The position numbers and the translations under genes were made by a program. From NCBI RefSeq assembly GCF_005954645.2, contig NZ_CP040695.2, positions 2,232,001-2,296,000 of the forward strand: a DNA stretch of 64,000 bases. The letters run 5' to 3'. The DNA is from Nocardioides sp. S-1144 (GTDB lineage Bacteria > Actinomycetota > Actinomycetes > Propionibacteriales > Nocardioidaceae). Under the pieces are notes generated by a model. That model did no database searches. It saw only the letters and a list, made by a program, of their open reading frames with translations, and had not been told where the DNA came from. This document shows, piece by piece, positions 18,457 to 27,101 of the stretch (positions within the stretch are counted from its first letter, which is position 1; the number at the start of each line of letters is the position of its first letter).

Positions 18457-19752
18457 GTGTACGTCTCCCTCCGTGACCGCCCGGCGCCGACCGGCGGCGA
18501 CGTCGACAGCGTGGTGGCACGTCGCCGGGGCCGCCAGGCCCGGCGGGCCCGCCGGGGCCGGGTGGCTCCCGTCGTGGTCACCCTCGGCGTCGTCAGCCTG
18601 CTCACCGACATCTCCTCGGAGTCGGTCGCGGCGGTCCTGCCGCTCTACCTGACGGCGGTCGTGGGGCTCTCCCCCGCGGCGTACGGCGTGGTCGACAGCC
18701 TCTACCAGGGGGTCGGCGCGCTGGTGCGGGTCGCCGGGGGCTGGGCAGCCGACCGGGGCGGGCACCCCAAGTGGGTGGCCCTCGCCGGGTACGGGATCTC
18801 GTGCGTCGCCCGCCTGGCGCTGCTCGTCAGCGCCGGCCTGGCCACCGTCGCCACCGTCATCGCGGTCGACCGTGTCGGCAAGGGGATCCGCACCGCCCCG
18901 CGCGACGCGATGATCTCGGCGGCCTCGGCGCCCGAGGACCTCGGCCACGCCTTCGGGGTGCACCGCGCCCTCGACACCACCGGCGCCGTGCTCGGGCCGC
19001 TGATCGCCTTCGCCCTGCTGTGGTGGATCCCCGACGGCTACACCGTGGTGCTCGTCGTCTCGGCCGGGTTCGCCGTCCTCGGCCTGGCCCTGCTGGGCCT
19101 CCTCGTGGACGAGCCGCGGCCCGCCTCGCAGGCCGCTCCCCCCGCGACGGCGGAGCCGTTCCGCTGGCGGACGCTGGCCAACCCGCGACTGCGCCGGCTG
19201 CTGCTCGTGACCGGCGGGCTCGGACTGCTCACCGTCGGCGACGGGTTCGTCTACCTCGCGCTGCTCGACCGCGGCGAGTTCGCCGCGCACTGGTTCCCGC
19301 TGCTCTACGTCGGCACCAACGTCGCCTACCTGGCCCTGGCGGTACCACTGGGGCAGCTGGCCGACCGGGTGGGTCGCGCGCGGGTCGTCGTCCTCGGCCA
19401 CGCCGCGCTGGTCGGTGGCTATGCCTGCGCCGCCGTCCCCCTGCCCGGGGCACACGCGACGATCGCGGCCCTGGTGCTGCTCGGGACCTTCTACGCCGCC
19501 ACGGACGGCGTGCTGGCCGCGCTCGCCGGCCGGTTGGTGCCGGACTCGATGCGCGCCAGCGGCATCGCGTCGGCGCAGACCACGGTGGCTGTCGCCCGGA
19601 TGCTGTCGTCGACGCTCTTCGGGCTGCTGTGGTTCGCGCTCGGTCCCGGCGTCGCCCTGATCGCGGTCGGCGCCGTGCTGGTCGTCGCGCTGCCGGTCGC
19701 CCTGGTGATGCTGCGGGGCCTCGACGAGGCCGGCGACGGGTGCGCGGCGTGA
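18457..19752 (+). CDS. MFS transporter, first gene of the polysaccharide operon
   Basis: A 431-residue major-facilitator protein with about 12 helices. The cytoplasmic N-terminus is strongly basic (VVARRRGRQARRARRGR), followed by VAPVVVTLGVVSLLTDISSE, the A-loop-like GGWAADRGGHPK and a second-half RLVPDSMRASGIASAQTTVA. The substrate is unknown. Overlap with the next gene by GTGA and its place at the head of the wec-like genes suggest a role in export or uptake of a precursor. The start is uncertain: GTG at 18457 is used, but a GTG near 18511 would remove the first 18 residues. Confidence 0.82.
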   Translation: MYVSLRDRPAPTGGDVDSVVARRRGRQARRARRGRVAPVVVTLGVVSLLTDISSESVAAVLPLYLTAVVGLSPAAYGVVDSLYQGVGALVRVAGGWAADRGGHPKWVALAGYGISCVARLALLVSAGLATVATVIAVDRVGKGIRTAPRDAMISAASAPEDLGHAFGVHRALDTTGAVLGPLIAFALLWWIPDGYTVVLVVSAGFAVLGLALLGLLVDEPRPASQAAPPATAEPFRWRTLANPRLRRLLLVTGGLGLLTVGDGFVYLALLDRGEFAAHWFPLLYVGTNVAYLALAVPLGQLADRVGRARVVVLGHAALVGGYACAAVPLPGAHATIAALVLLGTFYAATDGVLAALAGRLVPDSMRASGIASAQTTVAVARMLSSTLFGLLWFALGPGVALIAVGAVLVVALPVALVMLRGLDEAGDGCAA

Positions 19753-20777
19753 GCGCCCGGGTCCGGGCCGCGGTCTTCGTGGCCGTCCTCGCCGTGGTCG
19801 TGCTGGGCGTCGGCGGCTTCGTCCTCACCCAGGCCGCGACCCAGGAGGAGCGGTTCTCCGCACCGCTGGCCGTGCCGACCACCCCGCTGGCCGACGTCGC
19901 CGACGTGCCGCGCCTGGTCTTCCGCCACACCGGCGTGGACGACCACTACGGGCTCGTGGCGGTCGTGCCGCTCGACGACCCCGGCGGGCCGCGCGCGTTC
20001 ACCGACGTCGCGTGCGACCGCGTCGCCGCGAGCGCGGGCCCGACACCGGTGGTGTCGTGCCTGCGCGCCGAGCGCGGCCTGGTGCCGCGCTTCGACCAGG
20101 TGCTGCTCGACCCCGCCTGGCAGGAGACCGAGCAGCGCCCGTTGCGGGGCATCCCGAGCCGCACCCGGCTCTCGCCGGACGGCTCGCTCGTGTCGTCGAC
20201 CAGCTTCGTCTCCGGCCACTCCTACCTGCAGGCCGGCTTCTCGACCGTGACCGAGATCCACGAGGTCGGCGGCGACAGCCTCGGCAACCTCGAGCGCTTC
20301 GACCTGGTCGTCGACGGTTCGACGACCACCGCCCGCGACCGCAACATCTGGGGAGTCACCTTCATGGACGCCGACACGTTCTACGCGACCGCCGCGACCG
20401 GGGGCCGCACCTACCTGGTCCGGGGCGACCTCGGTGCGCGCACCCTCACCGCCGTCCGCGAGAACGCCGAGTGTCCCTCGCTCTCGCCGGGCGGCGGCCA
20501 GGTGGCCTACAAGGTCGCCGGCGCCCGGGGCCGGCCCGACTCCCACTGGACGATCGGGGTGCTCGACCTCGCTACGGGCACGGAGCGCCTGCTCACGCAG
20601 CAGCGCACGAGCGTCGACGACCAGGTCGAGTGGCTCGACGACGACACGCTGCTCTACGGGCTCCCACGACCAGACGAGGCCGGGGTGACCGACGTCTGGT
20701 CGAGCGACGTCGACCCCGACGCCGAACCGCGGCTGCTCGTGGCCGATGCCTGGTCCCCGACGGTGGTGCGGGCGTGA
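19749..20777 (+). CDS. Membrane-anchored TolB-like beta-propeller protein
   Basis: A 342-residue protein with an N-terminal helix (about 6-27, AAVFVAVLAVVVLGVGGFVL) and an extracellular domain with repeated strand motifs resembling TolB/WD40-like blades: TRLSPDGSLVSSTSFVSGHS, NAECPSLSPGGGQVAYKVAG and VEWLDDDTLLYGLPR. No catalytic residues are recognised. The start GTG overlaps the MFS stop and its own stop overlaps the next gene, so it is a fixed part of the operon. It may bind sugar chains or partner proteins at the outer face; this is inference. Confidence 0.72.
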   Translation: MSARVRAAVFVAVLAVVVLGVGGFVLTQAATQEERFSAPLAVPTTPLADVADVPRLVFRHTGVDDHYGLVAVVPLDDPGGPRAFTDVACDRVAASAGPTPVVSCLRAERGLVPRFDQVLLDPAWQETEQRPLRGIPSRTRLSPDGSLVSSTSFVSGHSYLQAGFSTVTEIHEVGGDSLGNLERFDLVVDGSTTTARDRNIWGVTFMDADTFYATAATGGRTYLVRGDLGARTLTAVRENAECPSLSPGGGQVAYKVAGARGRPDSHWTIGVLDLATGTERLLTQQRTSVDDQVEWLDDDTLLYGLPRPDEAGVTDVWSSDVDPDAEPRLLVADAWSPTVVRA

Positions 20778-21931
20778 TCTCCGGACTCCCGCCCCGTGTC
20801 GACGCGCTCGCCGAGGTCGACCCCACCGCGGCCGGCCGCGTGCTGACCCTGCTCGACCGCGCTCCCGACGCCATCGCGGCGGCCTACCTGCCGGAGACCG
20901 GGGAGATGGCGCAGACCGTGCGCGGCGTCCCCGGCCCCGACGGCGTCGAGCTGCGTGCCGAGGGCACGAACCTGCGCTACGCAGCGATGGCGGCACTCGG
21001 CCTGGCCCGCGTGCCAGAGGCGGTCCAGCGCCGGACCCTGGCGGGCCGGTCGGCACGCGACCTCGCCGCGTCGGTGACCGAGCGGGCCCGCACCGACGCC
21101 GACCCGGGTGCCGTCGCGCTCGCCGCCTGGGCCAGCGCCGAGGTGGGCGGGGACCCCGACACCGAGCTGCTGGGCCGCTGCCGCGCCGCGCTCGACGCCG
21201 ACGCGCCGATCACGACCGTCGCCCTCGCCTGGACCGTCGTCGCCGCCGTGGCCGCCCACGACCGGGCCGACACCGCCGAGCTGCTCGACCTCGCCGTCAC
21301 CCGCCTCCGCGTCCAGGCCGGCGAGGCCGGGATCTTCCCGCACGTCGTCCCGGCAAGCAGTCAGCCGCGGTGGCGGCGCCACGTGGGCAGCTTCGCCGAC
21401 AGCATCTACCCGGTCCAGGCCCTCGCCCGCGCCGCCGCGCTGACCGGCGACCGGCCCGCGCTCTGGCTCGCCGAGCGGAGCGCGGCCCGGCTCTGCACGC
21501 TGCAGGGCGAGCACGGGCAGTGGTGGTGGCACTACGACGTCCGCGACGGCGAGGTCGTGGAGCGCTACCCCGTCTACAGCGTGCACCAGCACAGCATGGC
21601 GCCGATGGTGCTGATGGACCTGGCCGACGCCGGCGGGCCCGATCGGCGCGCCGAGATCGCCGCTGGCGTCCACTGGCTCGACCGGCACCCCGAGGTCGTC
21701 GAGGACGTCGTCCACGAGCGGCACCGGCTGGTGTGGCGCAAGGTCGGGCGGCGCGAGCCGCCGAAGGCCGCCCGCGGGCTCAGCGCCGTCACGACGGCCG
21801 TGCGACCCGGCTGGACCGCGCCGGGTGTCGATCGCTGGCTGCTGCCCCGCGTCGTCGACCACGAGTGCCGGCCCTACGAACCGGCGTGGCTCCTGCACGG
21901 CTGGCTCGCACCGGCGGGGGCGACGACGTGA
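20774..21931 (+). CDS. Hypothetical polysaccharide-locus protein, 385 residues
   Basis: I do not recognise the family. The protein is soluble, rich in Ala/Leu helices and probably forms an alpha/alpha toroid like those of glycoside hydrolases or cyclases: repeated helical hairpins (LAAWASAEVGGDPDTELLGR, VALAWTVVAAVAAHDRADTA) precede a conserved-looking aromatic/His patch, LQGEHGQWWWHYDVRDGEVV with YPVYSVHQHSMAPMVLMDL. That Trp/His cluster could be a sugar-binding or active site. It is translationally coupled on both sides (GTGA) with the propeller protein and the WecG-like transferase, so a role in glycan assembly is likely. Confidence 0.7.
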   Translation: MISGLPPRVDALAEVDPTAAGRVLTLLDRAPDAIAAAYLPETGEMAQTVRGVPGPDGVELRAEGTNLRYAAMAALGLARVPEAVQRRTLAGRSARDLAASVTERARTDADPGAVALAAWASAEVGGDPDTELLGRCRAALDADAPITTVALAWTVVAAVAAHDRADTAELLDLAVTRLRVQAGEAGIFPHVVPASSQPRWRRHVGSFADSIYPVQALARAAALTGDRPALWLAERSAARLCTLQGEHGQWWWHYDVRDGEVVERYPVYSVHQHSMAPMVLMDLADAGGPDRRAEIAAGVHWLDRHPEVVEDVVHERHRLVWRKVGRREPPKAARGLSAVTTAVRPGWTAPGVDRWLLPRVVDHECRPYEPAWLLHGWLAPAGATT

Positions 21932-22818
21932 GCACACCCTCCGTCTCTGCCCCGCACCCGCACCGGGTCCTCTACGGCCTCGACGTCGACGCGCTCCGGC
22001 TCCCGGAGGTCGTGGACATCGCCGCCCGCACCATCGACGAGCACGGCCGGCTCCTCGTCGGTGTCGTCAACGCCGCCAAGATCGCCAAGCTGCGCGTCGA
22101 CCCGGTGCTGCGCGACTCGCTGCTGACCGCCGACGTCCTGCTCGCCGACGGACAGTCGGTGGTGTGGGCCAGCCGGCTGCTCCGCCGTCCGCTGCCCGAG
22201 CGCGTCGCCGGCATCGACCTCTTCGAGGCGCTGCTCGGCCTCGCCGATGAGCGGCACCTCCGGGTCTACCTGCTCGGGGCGACGCCCGAGGTGCTCGAGC
22301 GGCTCCGCGCCGCGGTCGCGGACCGCTGGCCCGGCCTGGTCCTGGCCGGTTGGGCCGACGGCTACTACCGCGCCGAGGAGTCCGACGAGGTCGCGGAGCG
22401 GATCGCGGCCAGCCACGCCGACCTGCTCTTCCTCGGCATGACGACCCCCCGCAAGGAGAACTTCGTCGCCGCGTACGGCAGCAGCCTCGGCGTACCGGTC
22501 GTGCACGGAGTCGGCGGCTCCTTCGACGTCCTCGCCGGCGTCACCCAGCGGGCCCCCGAGGCGTGGCAACGCGCCGGCCTGGAGTGGGCCTACCGGGTGC
22601 GGCAGGAGCCGCGGCGGCTCTGGCGGCGCTACCTGGTCACCAACACGGTCTTCGTCGGGCTCACCGCCGCCGAGCTGCTGCACCGGCGCGGCGCCTACCC
22701 ACGACCGGGCGCACCCGAACCGGCCCCGACCCACCACCCCGACCCGCACACGGACCAGCACTCGGACCACCTTCCGGGCCACCGCCCGGACGACCGCAGG
22801 GAGAAGCACCATGGATGA
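21928..22818 (+). CDS. WecG/TagA/CpsF family glycosyltransferase
   Basis: A 296-residue transferase of the GT26 family, typically moving ManNAc(A) from UDP to a lipid-linked sugar. Key segments are VVNAAKIAKLRVDPVLRDSL, VLLADGQSVVWASRLL, VYLLGATPEVLERL, LLFLGMTTPRKENFVAAYG and GVGGSFDVLAGVTQRAPEAW. The last 35 residues form a His-rich tail (nine His) not usual for the family. The genes for WecC and WecB follow at once, supporting UDP-ManNAcA as donor. GTG start overlapping the upstream stop by 4 bp; its end overlaps wecC by 8 bp. Confidence 0.9.
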   Translation: MSTPSVSAPHPHRVLYGLDVDALRLPEVVDIAARTIDEHGRLLVGVVNAAKIAKLRVDPVLRDSLLTADVLLADGQSVVWASRLLRRPLPERVAGIDLFEALLGLADERHLRVYLLGATPEVLERLRAAVADRWPGLVLAGWADGYYRAEESDEVAERIAASHADLLFLGMTTPRKENFVAAYGSSLGVPVVHGVGGSFDVLAGVTQRAPEAWQRAGLEWAYRVRQEPRRLWRRYLVTNTVFVGLTAAELLHRRGAYPRPGAPEPAPTHHPDPHTDQHSDHLPGHRPDDRREKHHG

Positions 22819-24067
22819 GCAGTTCACCGGACGCGTCGCGATCCTCGGCCTCGGCTACATCGGACTCCCGACCGCGGTCGTCCTGGCCACCCGCGGCATC
22901 GAGGTCGTCGGGGTCGACGTCAACGAGGCCACCGTCAAGGCGGTCGCCAACGGCGAGGTGCCGTTCGTCGAGCCGGACCTCGCGGTCGCCGTCAGCGGTG
23001 CCGTCGCCATGGGCAACCTGACCGCCAGCACCGAGACCCCACGGGCCGACGCGTTCATCATCGCCGTCCCGACGCCGTTCGCCGACGACCACCAGGCCGA
23101 CCTGCGCCACGTGCGCGCGGCGACCGAGCAGATCGCCCCCGTGCTCGAGCGCGGCAACGTGGTCATCCTCGAGTCCACGTCGCCCCCCGGCACCACCGAG
23201 CAGGTCAGCCGCTGGCTGGGAGAGCTGCGGCCCGACCTGGTGCTGCCCCACACCTCCGAGGGCGTCGCCGACGTCCACGTCGCGCACTGCCCCGAGCGGG
23301 TGCTGCCGGGTCGGATCATGATCGAGATGGTCACCAACGACCGCGTCGTCGGCGGCCTGTCGCGCCGCTGCGGGGAGCGCGCGGCCGCCCTGTACCGGGT
23401 CTTCTGCCAGGGGACCATCCTCACGACCGACGCCGCGAGCGCCGAGATGGCCAAGCTCGTCGAGAACGCCTACCGCGACGTCAACATCGCCTTCGCCAAC
23501 GAGCTGTCCAACATCAGCGAGGAGATCGGCCTCGACGTCTGGGAGGTCATCCGGCTCGCCAACCACCACCCGCGCGTCAACGTGCTGACCCCTGGCCCCG
23601 GCGTCGGCGGACACTGCATCGCGGTCGACCCGTGGTTCATCGTCGGGGTCGCGCCGGACAGCTCGAGGCTGATCCGGGCGGCCAGGGGGGTCAATGACGC
23701 CAAGCCGCACCACGTCGTCGAACAGGTGCTGCGCACGTGCGGCCGCTTCCGAGAGCCGACCGTCGCCTGCCTCGGGCTGTCCTACAAGGCCAACATCGAC
23801 GACCTGCGCGAGAGCCCGGCCGTCGACATCGTGGCCGAGCTGGCGGCGTCCCGGCCGGACCTCGACGTCCGGGTGGCCGAGCCGCTGGTCACGCGGCTGC
23901 CGCTCGAGCTGGAGATGTTCGCCAACGTGCAGCTGCAGGGCGCGCCCGAGGCGGTCGCCGCGGCCGACATCGTCGTCCTCCTGGTCGATCACGACCACTT
24001 CCGGTCGATGAGCCGCTCGCGGCTGGCCGGCAAGGTCGTCTACGACACCCGGGGGCTGTGGCGATGA
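22811..24067 (+). CDS. wecC: UDP-N-acetyl-D-mannosamine dehydrogenase
   Basis: A 418-residue NAD-dependent nucleotide-sugar 6-dehydrogenase converting UDP-ManNAc to UDP-ManNAcA. It has a Rossmann motif ILGLGYIGLPTAVVLA near the start, the catalytic region GPGVGGHCIAVDPWFIVG with nucleophile C269, and a C-terminal domain (LGLSYKANIDDLRESPAVDI). The HCIAVDPWF wording is the WecC type rather than the WbpA type, which has HCIPIDPFY. A ribosome site AGGGAG precedes the ATG. It overlaps wecB by 4 bp. Confidence 0.92.
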   Translation: MDEQFTGRVAILGLGYIGLPTAVVLATRGIEVVGVDVNEATVKAVANGEVPFVEPDLAVAVSGAVAMGNLTASTETPRADAFIIAVPTPFADDHQADLRHVRAATEQIAPVLERGNVVILESTSPPGTTEQVSRWLGELRPDLVLPHTSEGVADVHVAHCPERVLPGRIMIEMVTNDRVVGGLSRRCGERAAALYRVFCQGTILTTDAASAEMAKLVENAYRDVNIAFANELSNISEEIGLDVWEVIRLANHHPRVNVLTPGPGVGGHCIAVDPWFIVGVAPDSSRLIRAARGVNDAKPHHVVEQVLRTCGRFREPTVACLGLSYKANIDDLRESPAVDIVAELAASRPDLDVRVAEPLVTRLPLELEMFANVQLQGAPEAVAAADIVVLLVDHDHFRSMSRSRLAGKVVYDTRGLWR

Positions 24068-25308
24068 CCCCGGGACCTGTCATGGGAACAGCGGGTCCGC
24101 GCACGGTGATGGTGGTCTACGGGACCCGGCCGGAGGCGATCAAGCTCGCGCCCGTCGTCCGGGCGCTCCGGGAGTCGCCGGCGCTCCGCGTCGTGGTGTG
24201 CGTGACCGGCCAGCACCGCGAGATGCTCGACCAGGTCAACACGCTGTTCGGGATCGTCCCCGACCACGACCTCGAGGTGCTGCGCACCGGCCAGCAGCTG
24301 CACGAGCTCACCGGTCGCGTGCTGACCGGCCTCACCGAGGTCGTCCGCGCCGTGCGCCCGGACGCCGTGGTGGTGCAGGGCGACACGACGACGGCGTTCG
24401 TCGGCGCGCTCGCGGCGTTCTACGAGCAGGTGCCGGTGGTGCACGTCGAGGCCGGGCTGCGCACCGGCGAGCGGTACGACCCGTTCCCGGAGGAGCTCAA
24501 CCGCAAGCTGGTCGGCCAGCTCGCCTCGCTGCACCTGGCCCCGACGCCGGTCTCGCGCGACAACCTGCTCGCCGAGGGTGTGCCGGCCGGCGACGTCGTC
24601 GTCACCGGCAACACCGTCATCGACGCGTTGGTCGACGTCGTCGGTCGGCGACTGCCGCTGGAGGACCCCGCGCTCGGCGTCCTCGAGGGGGCCGGGGGCG
24701 CACGCAGCGTCCTGGTGACCTCGCACCGCCGCGAGTCGTGGGGGGCGCCGATGGGGCGCACCGCGGCGGCGGTCGCGCGGCTGGCGACCCGGTTCCACGA
24801 CGTCCAGTTCCTGCTGCCGGCCCACAAGAACCCCGTGGTCCGCGAGGTGCTGCTGCCGCCGCTGGCCGGGTTCGCCAACGTGACCGTCACCGAGCCCCTG
24901 TCCTACGCCGACTTCGCCCGCGCGATGGATGCCTGCACTCTCGTGCTCACCGACAGCGGCGGCGTCCAGGAGGAGGCACCCAGCCTCGGGAAGCCGGTGC
25001 TGGTGCTGCGCGACACCACCGAGCGGCCCGAGGCCGTCGTGGCCGGCACGGTGCGCCTGGTCGGCACCGACGAGGACGCGATCGTCGCCGCCGCCTCCCG
25101 GCTGCTGCTCGACCCCGTCGCCCACGCCGAGATGGCGCAGGCCGTGAACCCCTACGGTGACGGCCTCGCCGCCGCCCGGGTGCGGGCCGCCGTGGAGCAG
25201 CACCTCGGCGTCGGCCGCCGGCTCCCCGAGTGGTCACCGGCGTCCTCGCTCGAGCGCGAGGCCGCCACCCCTCTCCGCGAGACCCCTCTCGTCGACACCA
25301 GCGCCTGA
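24064..25308 (+). CDS. wecB: UDP-N-acetylglucosamine 2-epimerase (non-hydrolysing)
   Basis: A 414-residue GT-B-fold epimerase interconverting UDP-GlcNAc and UDP-ManNAc. Signature segments are VVYGTRPEAIKLAPVVRALR, VTGQHREMLDQVNTLFGIVP, VHVEAGLRTGERYDPFPEEL, ITGNTVIDAL-type VVTGNTVIDALVD, TSHRRESWG and LTDSGGVQEEAPSLGKPVLV. With wecC and the WecG-like gene it supplies and uses UDP-ManNAcA. It is the last gene of the plus-strand operon; a 32-bp palindrome follows 7 bp after the stop. Confidence 0.93.
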   Translation: MTPGPVMGTAGPRTVMVVYGTRPEAIKLAPVVRALRESPALRVVVCVTGQHREMLDQVNTLFGIVPDHDLEVLRTGQQLHELTGRVLTGLTEVVRAVRPDAVVVQGDTTTAFVGALAAFYEQVPVVHVEAGLRTGERYDPFPEELNRKLVGQLASLHLAPTPVSRDNLLAEGVPAGDVVVTGNTVIDALVDVVGRRLPLEDPALGVLEGAGGARSVLVTSHRRESWGAPMGRTAAAVARLATRFHDVQFLLPAHKNPVVREVLLPPLAGFANVTVTEPLSYADFARAMDACTLVLTDSGGVQEEAPSLGKPVLVLRDTTERPEAVVAGTVRLVGTDEDAIVAAASRLLLDPVAHAEMAQAVNPYGDGLAAARVRAAVEQHLGVGRRLPEWSPASSLEREAATPLRETPLVDTSA

Positions 25309-25315
25309 CTCCCAC

Positions 25316-25347
25316 GCTGACCCGTCAGTGATCACTGACGGGTCAGC
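25316..25347. terminator. Perfect 32-bp palindrome between convergent operons
   Basis: GCTGACCCGTCAGTGA is followed directly by its exact reverse complement with no loop. It lies between the wecB stop and the end of the convergent Wzz-like gene, whose TGA (25343-25345) is inside it. It is best read as a bidirectional terminator hairpin, though there is no T-run on either side and such a perfect dyad could also bind a protein. Confidence 0.6.
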
Positions 25348-26011
25348 GGGGTGGGCGGGTGCGGAGGCGCCGGAGCAGGTTCAGGTGACGGTCGGACGCA
25401 CTGGCGAGGACGACGGAGAGGGAGAGCCCGAGCAGGAGCGCGACGAGCATCGAGAGCGAGCGCCGGCCCTGGTGGTGGCTGACCTGGGGGACGGCCGGCG
25501 ACAGGCTGGTCGTGATCCGGTTGTCGGCGGCGATCCGCGGGTCGTCCTGGAGCCCGAGGGTCACCGCCTCCACCCGCGCCACCAGCTCCCGCGTGCGGGC
25601 CAGGACGTCGGCCGGCGACGCCCCGGTGACCTCGATGCTCAGCACCGGCCGGTCGAAGCCGTGGGCCCACTGGCCGCCCGAGTCGGGCAGGACGATCGCG
25701 GAGCCGTTGTCGACGCCGGTGCCGAGCAGGCCGACGGCGTCGCTCGTCGCCCCGCGGTTGATCCCGCCGTGCGGGCCGGGGGCGACCATCCGCTGCACCT
25801 GACCGGCGATGGCGATCACGCTGGAGGACGCCGACGCGATCCGGTTCGGGGCCGCCGGCGTCGCCGGGGCGAGGAAGACGACGTCGACCCGGGCGGCGTA
25901 GACGCCGTCGACCCGGCCCAGCCCGGCCACCACGGCAAGCGTGACCAGCAGTCCCGCCAGCAGGACGTACCAACGCCGGCGGCAGGCCGCGATCGCGTCC
26001 CAGGTCGTCAT
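25343..26011 (-). CDS. Wzz-like chain-length determinant protein (short)
   Basis: A 222-residue membrane protein with two transmembrane helices (about 15-33, WYVLLAGLLVTLAVVAGLG, and about 185-205, SMLVALLLGLSLSVVLASAS) around an extracytoplasmic alpha/beta domain (VYAARVDVVFLAPATP, RPVLSIEVTGASPADVLART). This is the Wzz/polysaccharide co-polymerase layout, without a C-terminal tyrosine kinase. It is the last gene of the 30.3-25.3 kb operon, 11 bp after the beta-helix lipoprotein gene. It should help set chain length with the other Wzz-like protein at 28409-29089. Confidence 0.78.
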   Translation of the reverse strand: MTTWDAIAACRRRWYVLLAGLLVTLAVVAGLGRVDGVYAARVDVVFLAPATPAAPNRIASASSSVIAIAGQVQRMVAPGPHGGINRGATSDAVGLLGTGVDNGSAIVLPDSGGQWAHGFDRPVLSIEVTGASPADVLARTRELVARVEAVTLGLQDDPRIAADNRITTSLSPAVPQVSHHQGRRSLSMLVALLLGLSLSVVLASASDRHLNLLRRLRTRPPR

Positions 26012-26022
26012 CGTCGCCCCGC

Positions 26023-27006
26023 CTACCCGGCCGGTCGCAGGGTGTCGTCCCAGACGTTCTCGCGCCACACGTTGCCGGGGTCGCGGCGGTCGAACGAGGC
26101 CACCACGCCGTAGTAGCCGCAGCGGGGGTGGTAGCGCCGGCTGAACCGGTTGCGGATGAACCTGATGTTGCGGGTCGCGGTGTCGCCCGCGCCGCCGTAG
26201 ACGCAGTAGCCACCACCGGCCAGCAGGTTGCGCCGGACCACGTTGTCGCGCTGGCCGCCGAAGTCCTGGTACATCGCCACCGTGGCGGTCTGGTCGAGCT
26301 GGTTGAAGATCGTGTTGTGCCGCACCTGGAGGCCGCCGCCGCCGTTGGAGGCGATCCCGACGTCGTGCGAGAGGCCCGCGACCTGGGCCATGTCGTGGAT
26401 GTAGGAGTCACGGACGGTGCCGCCGCCGGTCGACACGCCGGCGCTGCAGCCGCTGATGTCGACGCGCTGGATCCACGGCCGGCTCTCCCCGATGTTGAAG
26501 ACGCAGGCGATGTCCTGCGGGCTCCCGGACGGCGTCAGGATGGTGCTGTCGACGATCCGGAGGTTCTCGGCCCCGGGTCGGATGATGATCACCCAGTCGG
26601 CCGGTCCGATCCCGCGGCCACCGGTGACGCGGGTGTTCTTGATAGTGACGTTCGAGGCGGTCACGTTGATCTCGCCGCGCACGTCACGGCCGTCGATCAC
26701 CATGCCGTCACGGTCGGCGTCGATGGAGCCCGAGCTGCGCAGGGTGGTGCCGTCCGGCACGCCCGTGTTGGTGGCGTCGGGGTAGCCGCACCGGCTGGGC
26801 CGGCGGGCACAGTTGCGGCGCTGCGCGCGGGGAACGGCGTCGCCGGCCGTCGCGGGCCGGGTGCGGGCGGCGGTGTCCGGGACGGCGGCGGGCGCGGCGG
26901 CCGCGGGGGCGGCCGAGCCCGGTCCGGGTGGTCCGTCGGCGCAGGCCACGGTGGCCAGCACGGCGAGGAGCACCAGGCTCAGTCGGGTGAGGGCACGCTG
27001 GAACAT
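26023..27006 (-). CDS. Right-handed parallel beta-helix lipoprotein
   Basis: A 327-residue secreted protein. The signal MFQRALTRLSLVLLAVLATV ends in a cysteine at position 22 (TVAC), suggesting a lipoprotein, followed by a Pro/Ala linker. The rest is a beta-helix with ladder motifs such as VTASNVTIKNTRVTGG, LRIVDSTILTPSGSP, QVRHNTIFNQLDQ and RNIRFIRNRFSRRYHPRCGY. Folds of this type are polysaccharide lyases, epimerases or binding proteins; no catalytic set is recognised. Located between the ligase/polymerase and a Wzz gene, it may trim or bind the exported chain. Confidence 0.8.
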   Translation of the reverse strand: MFQRALTRLSLVLLAVLATVACADGPPGPGSAAPAAAAPAAVPDTAARTRPATAGDAVPRAQRRNCARRPSRCGYPDATNTGVPDGTTLRSSGSIDADRDGMVIDGRDVRGEINVTASNVTIKNTRVTGGRGIGPADWVIIIRPGAENLRIVDSTILTPSGSPQDIACVFNIGESRPWIQRVDISGCSAGVSTGGGTVRDSYIHDMAQVAGLSHDVGIASNGGGGLQVRHNTIFNQLDQTATVAMYQDFGGQRDNVVRRNLLAGGGYCVYGGAGDTATRNIRFIRNRFSRRYHPRCGYYGVVASFDRRDPGNVWRENVWDDTLRPAG

Positions 27007-27101
27007 GGAGGATCCCTTGCTCCCACAGCGGCGGCCGCCCCGGGCGGAGCGCAATCTAGACGCTACCGTGCCCGCGTCGGCCGGCCACGTCTGCATCCGG
27101 G

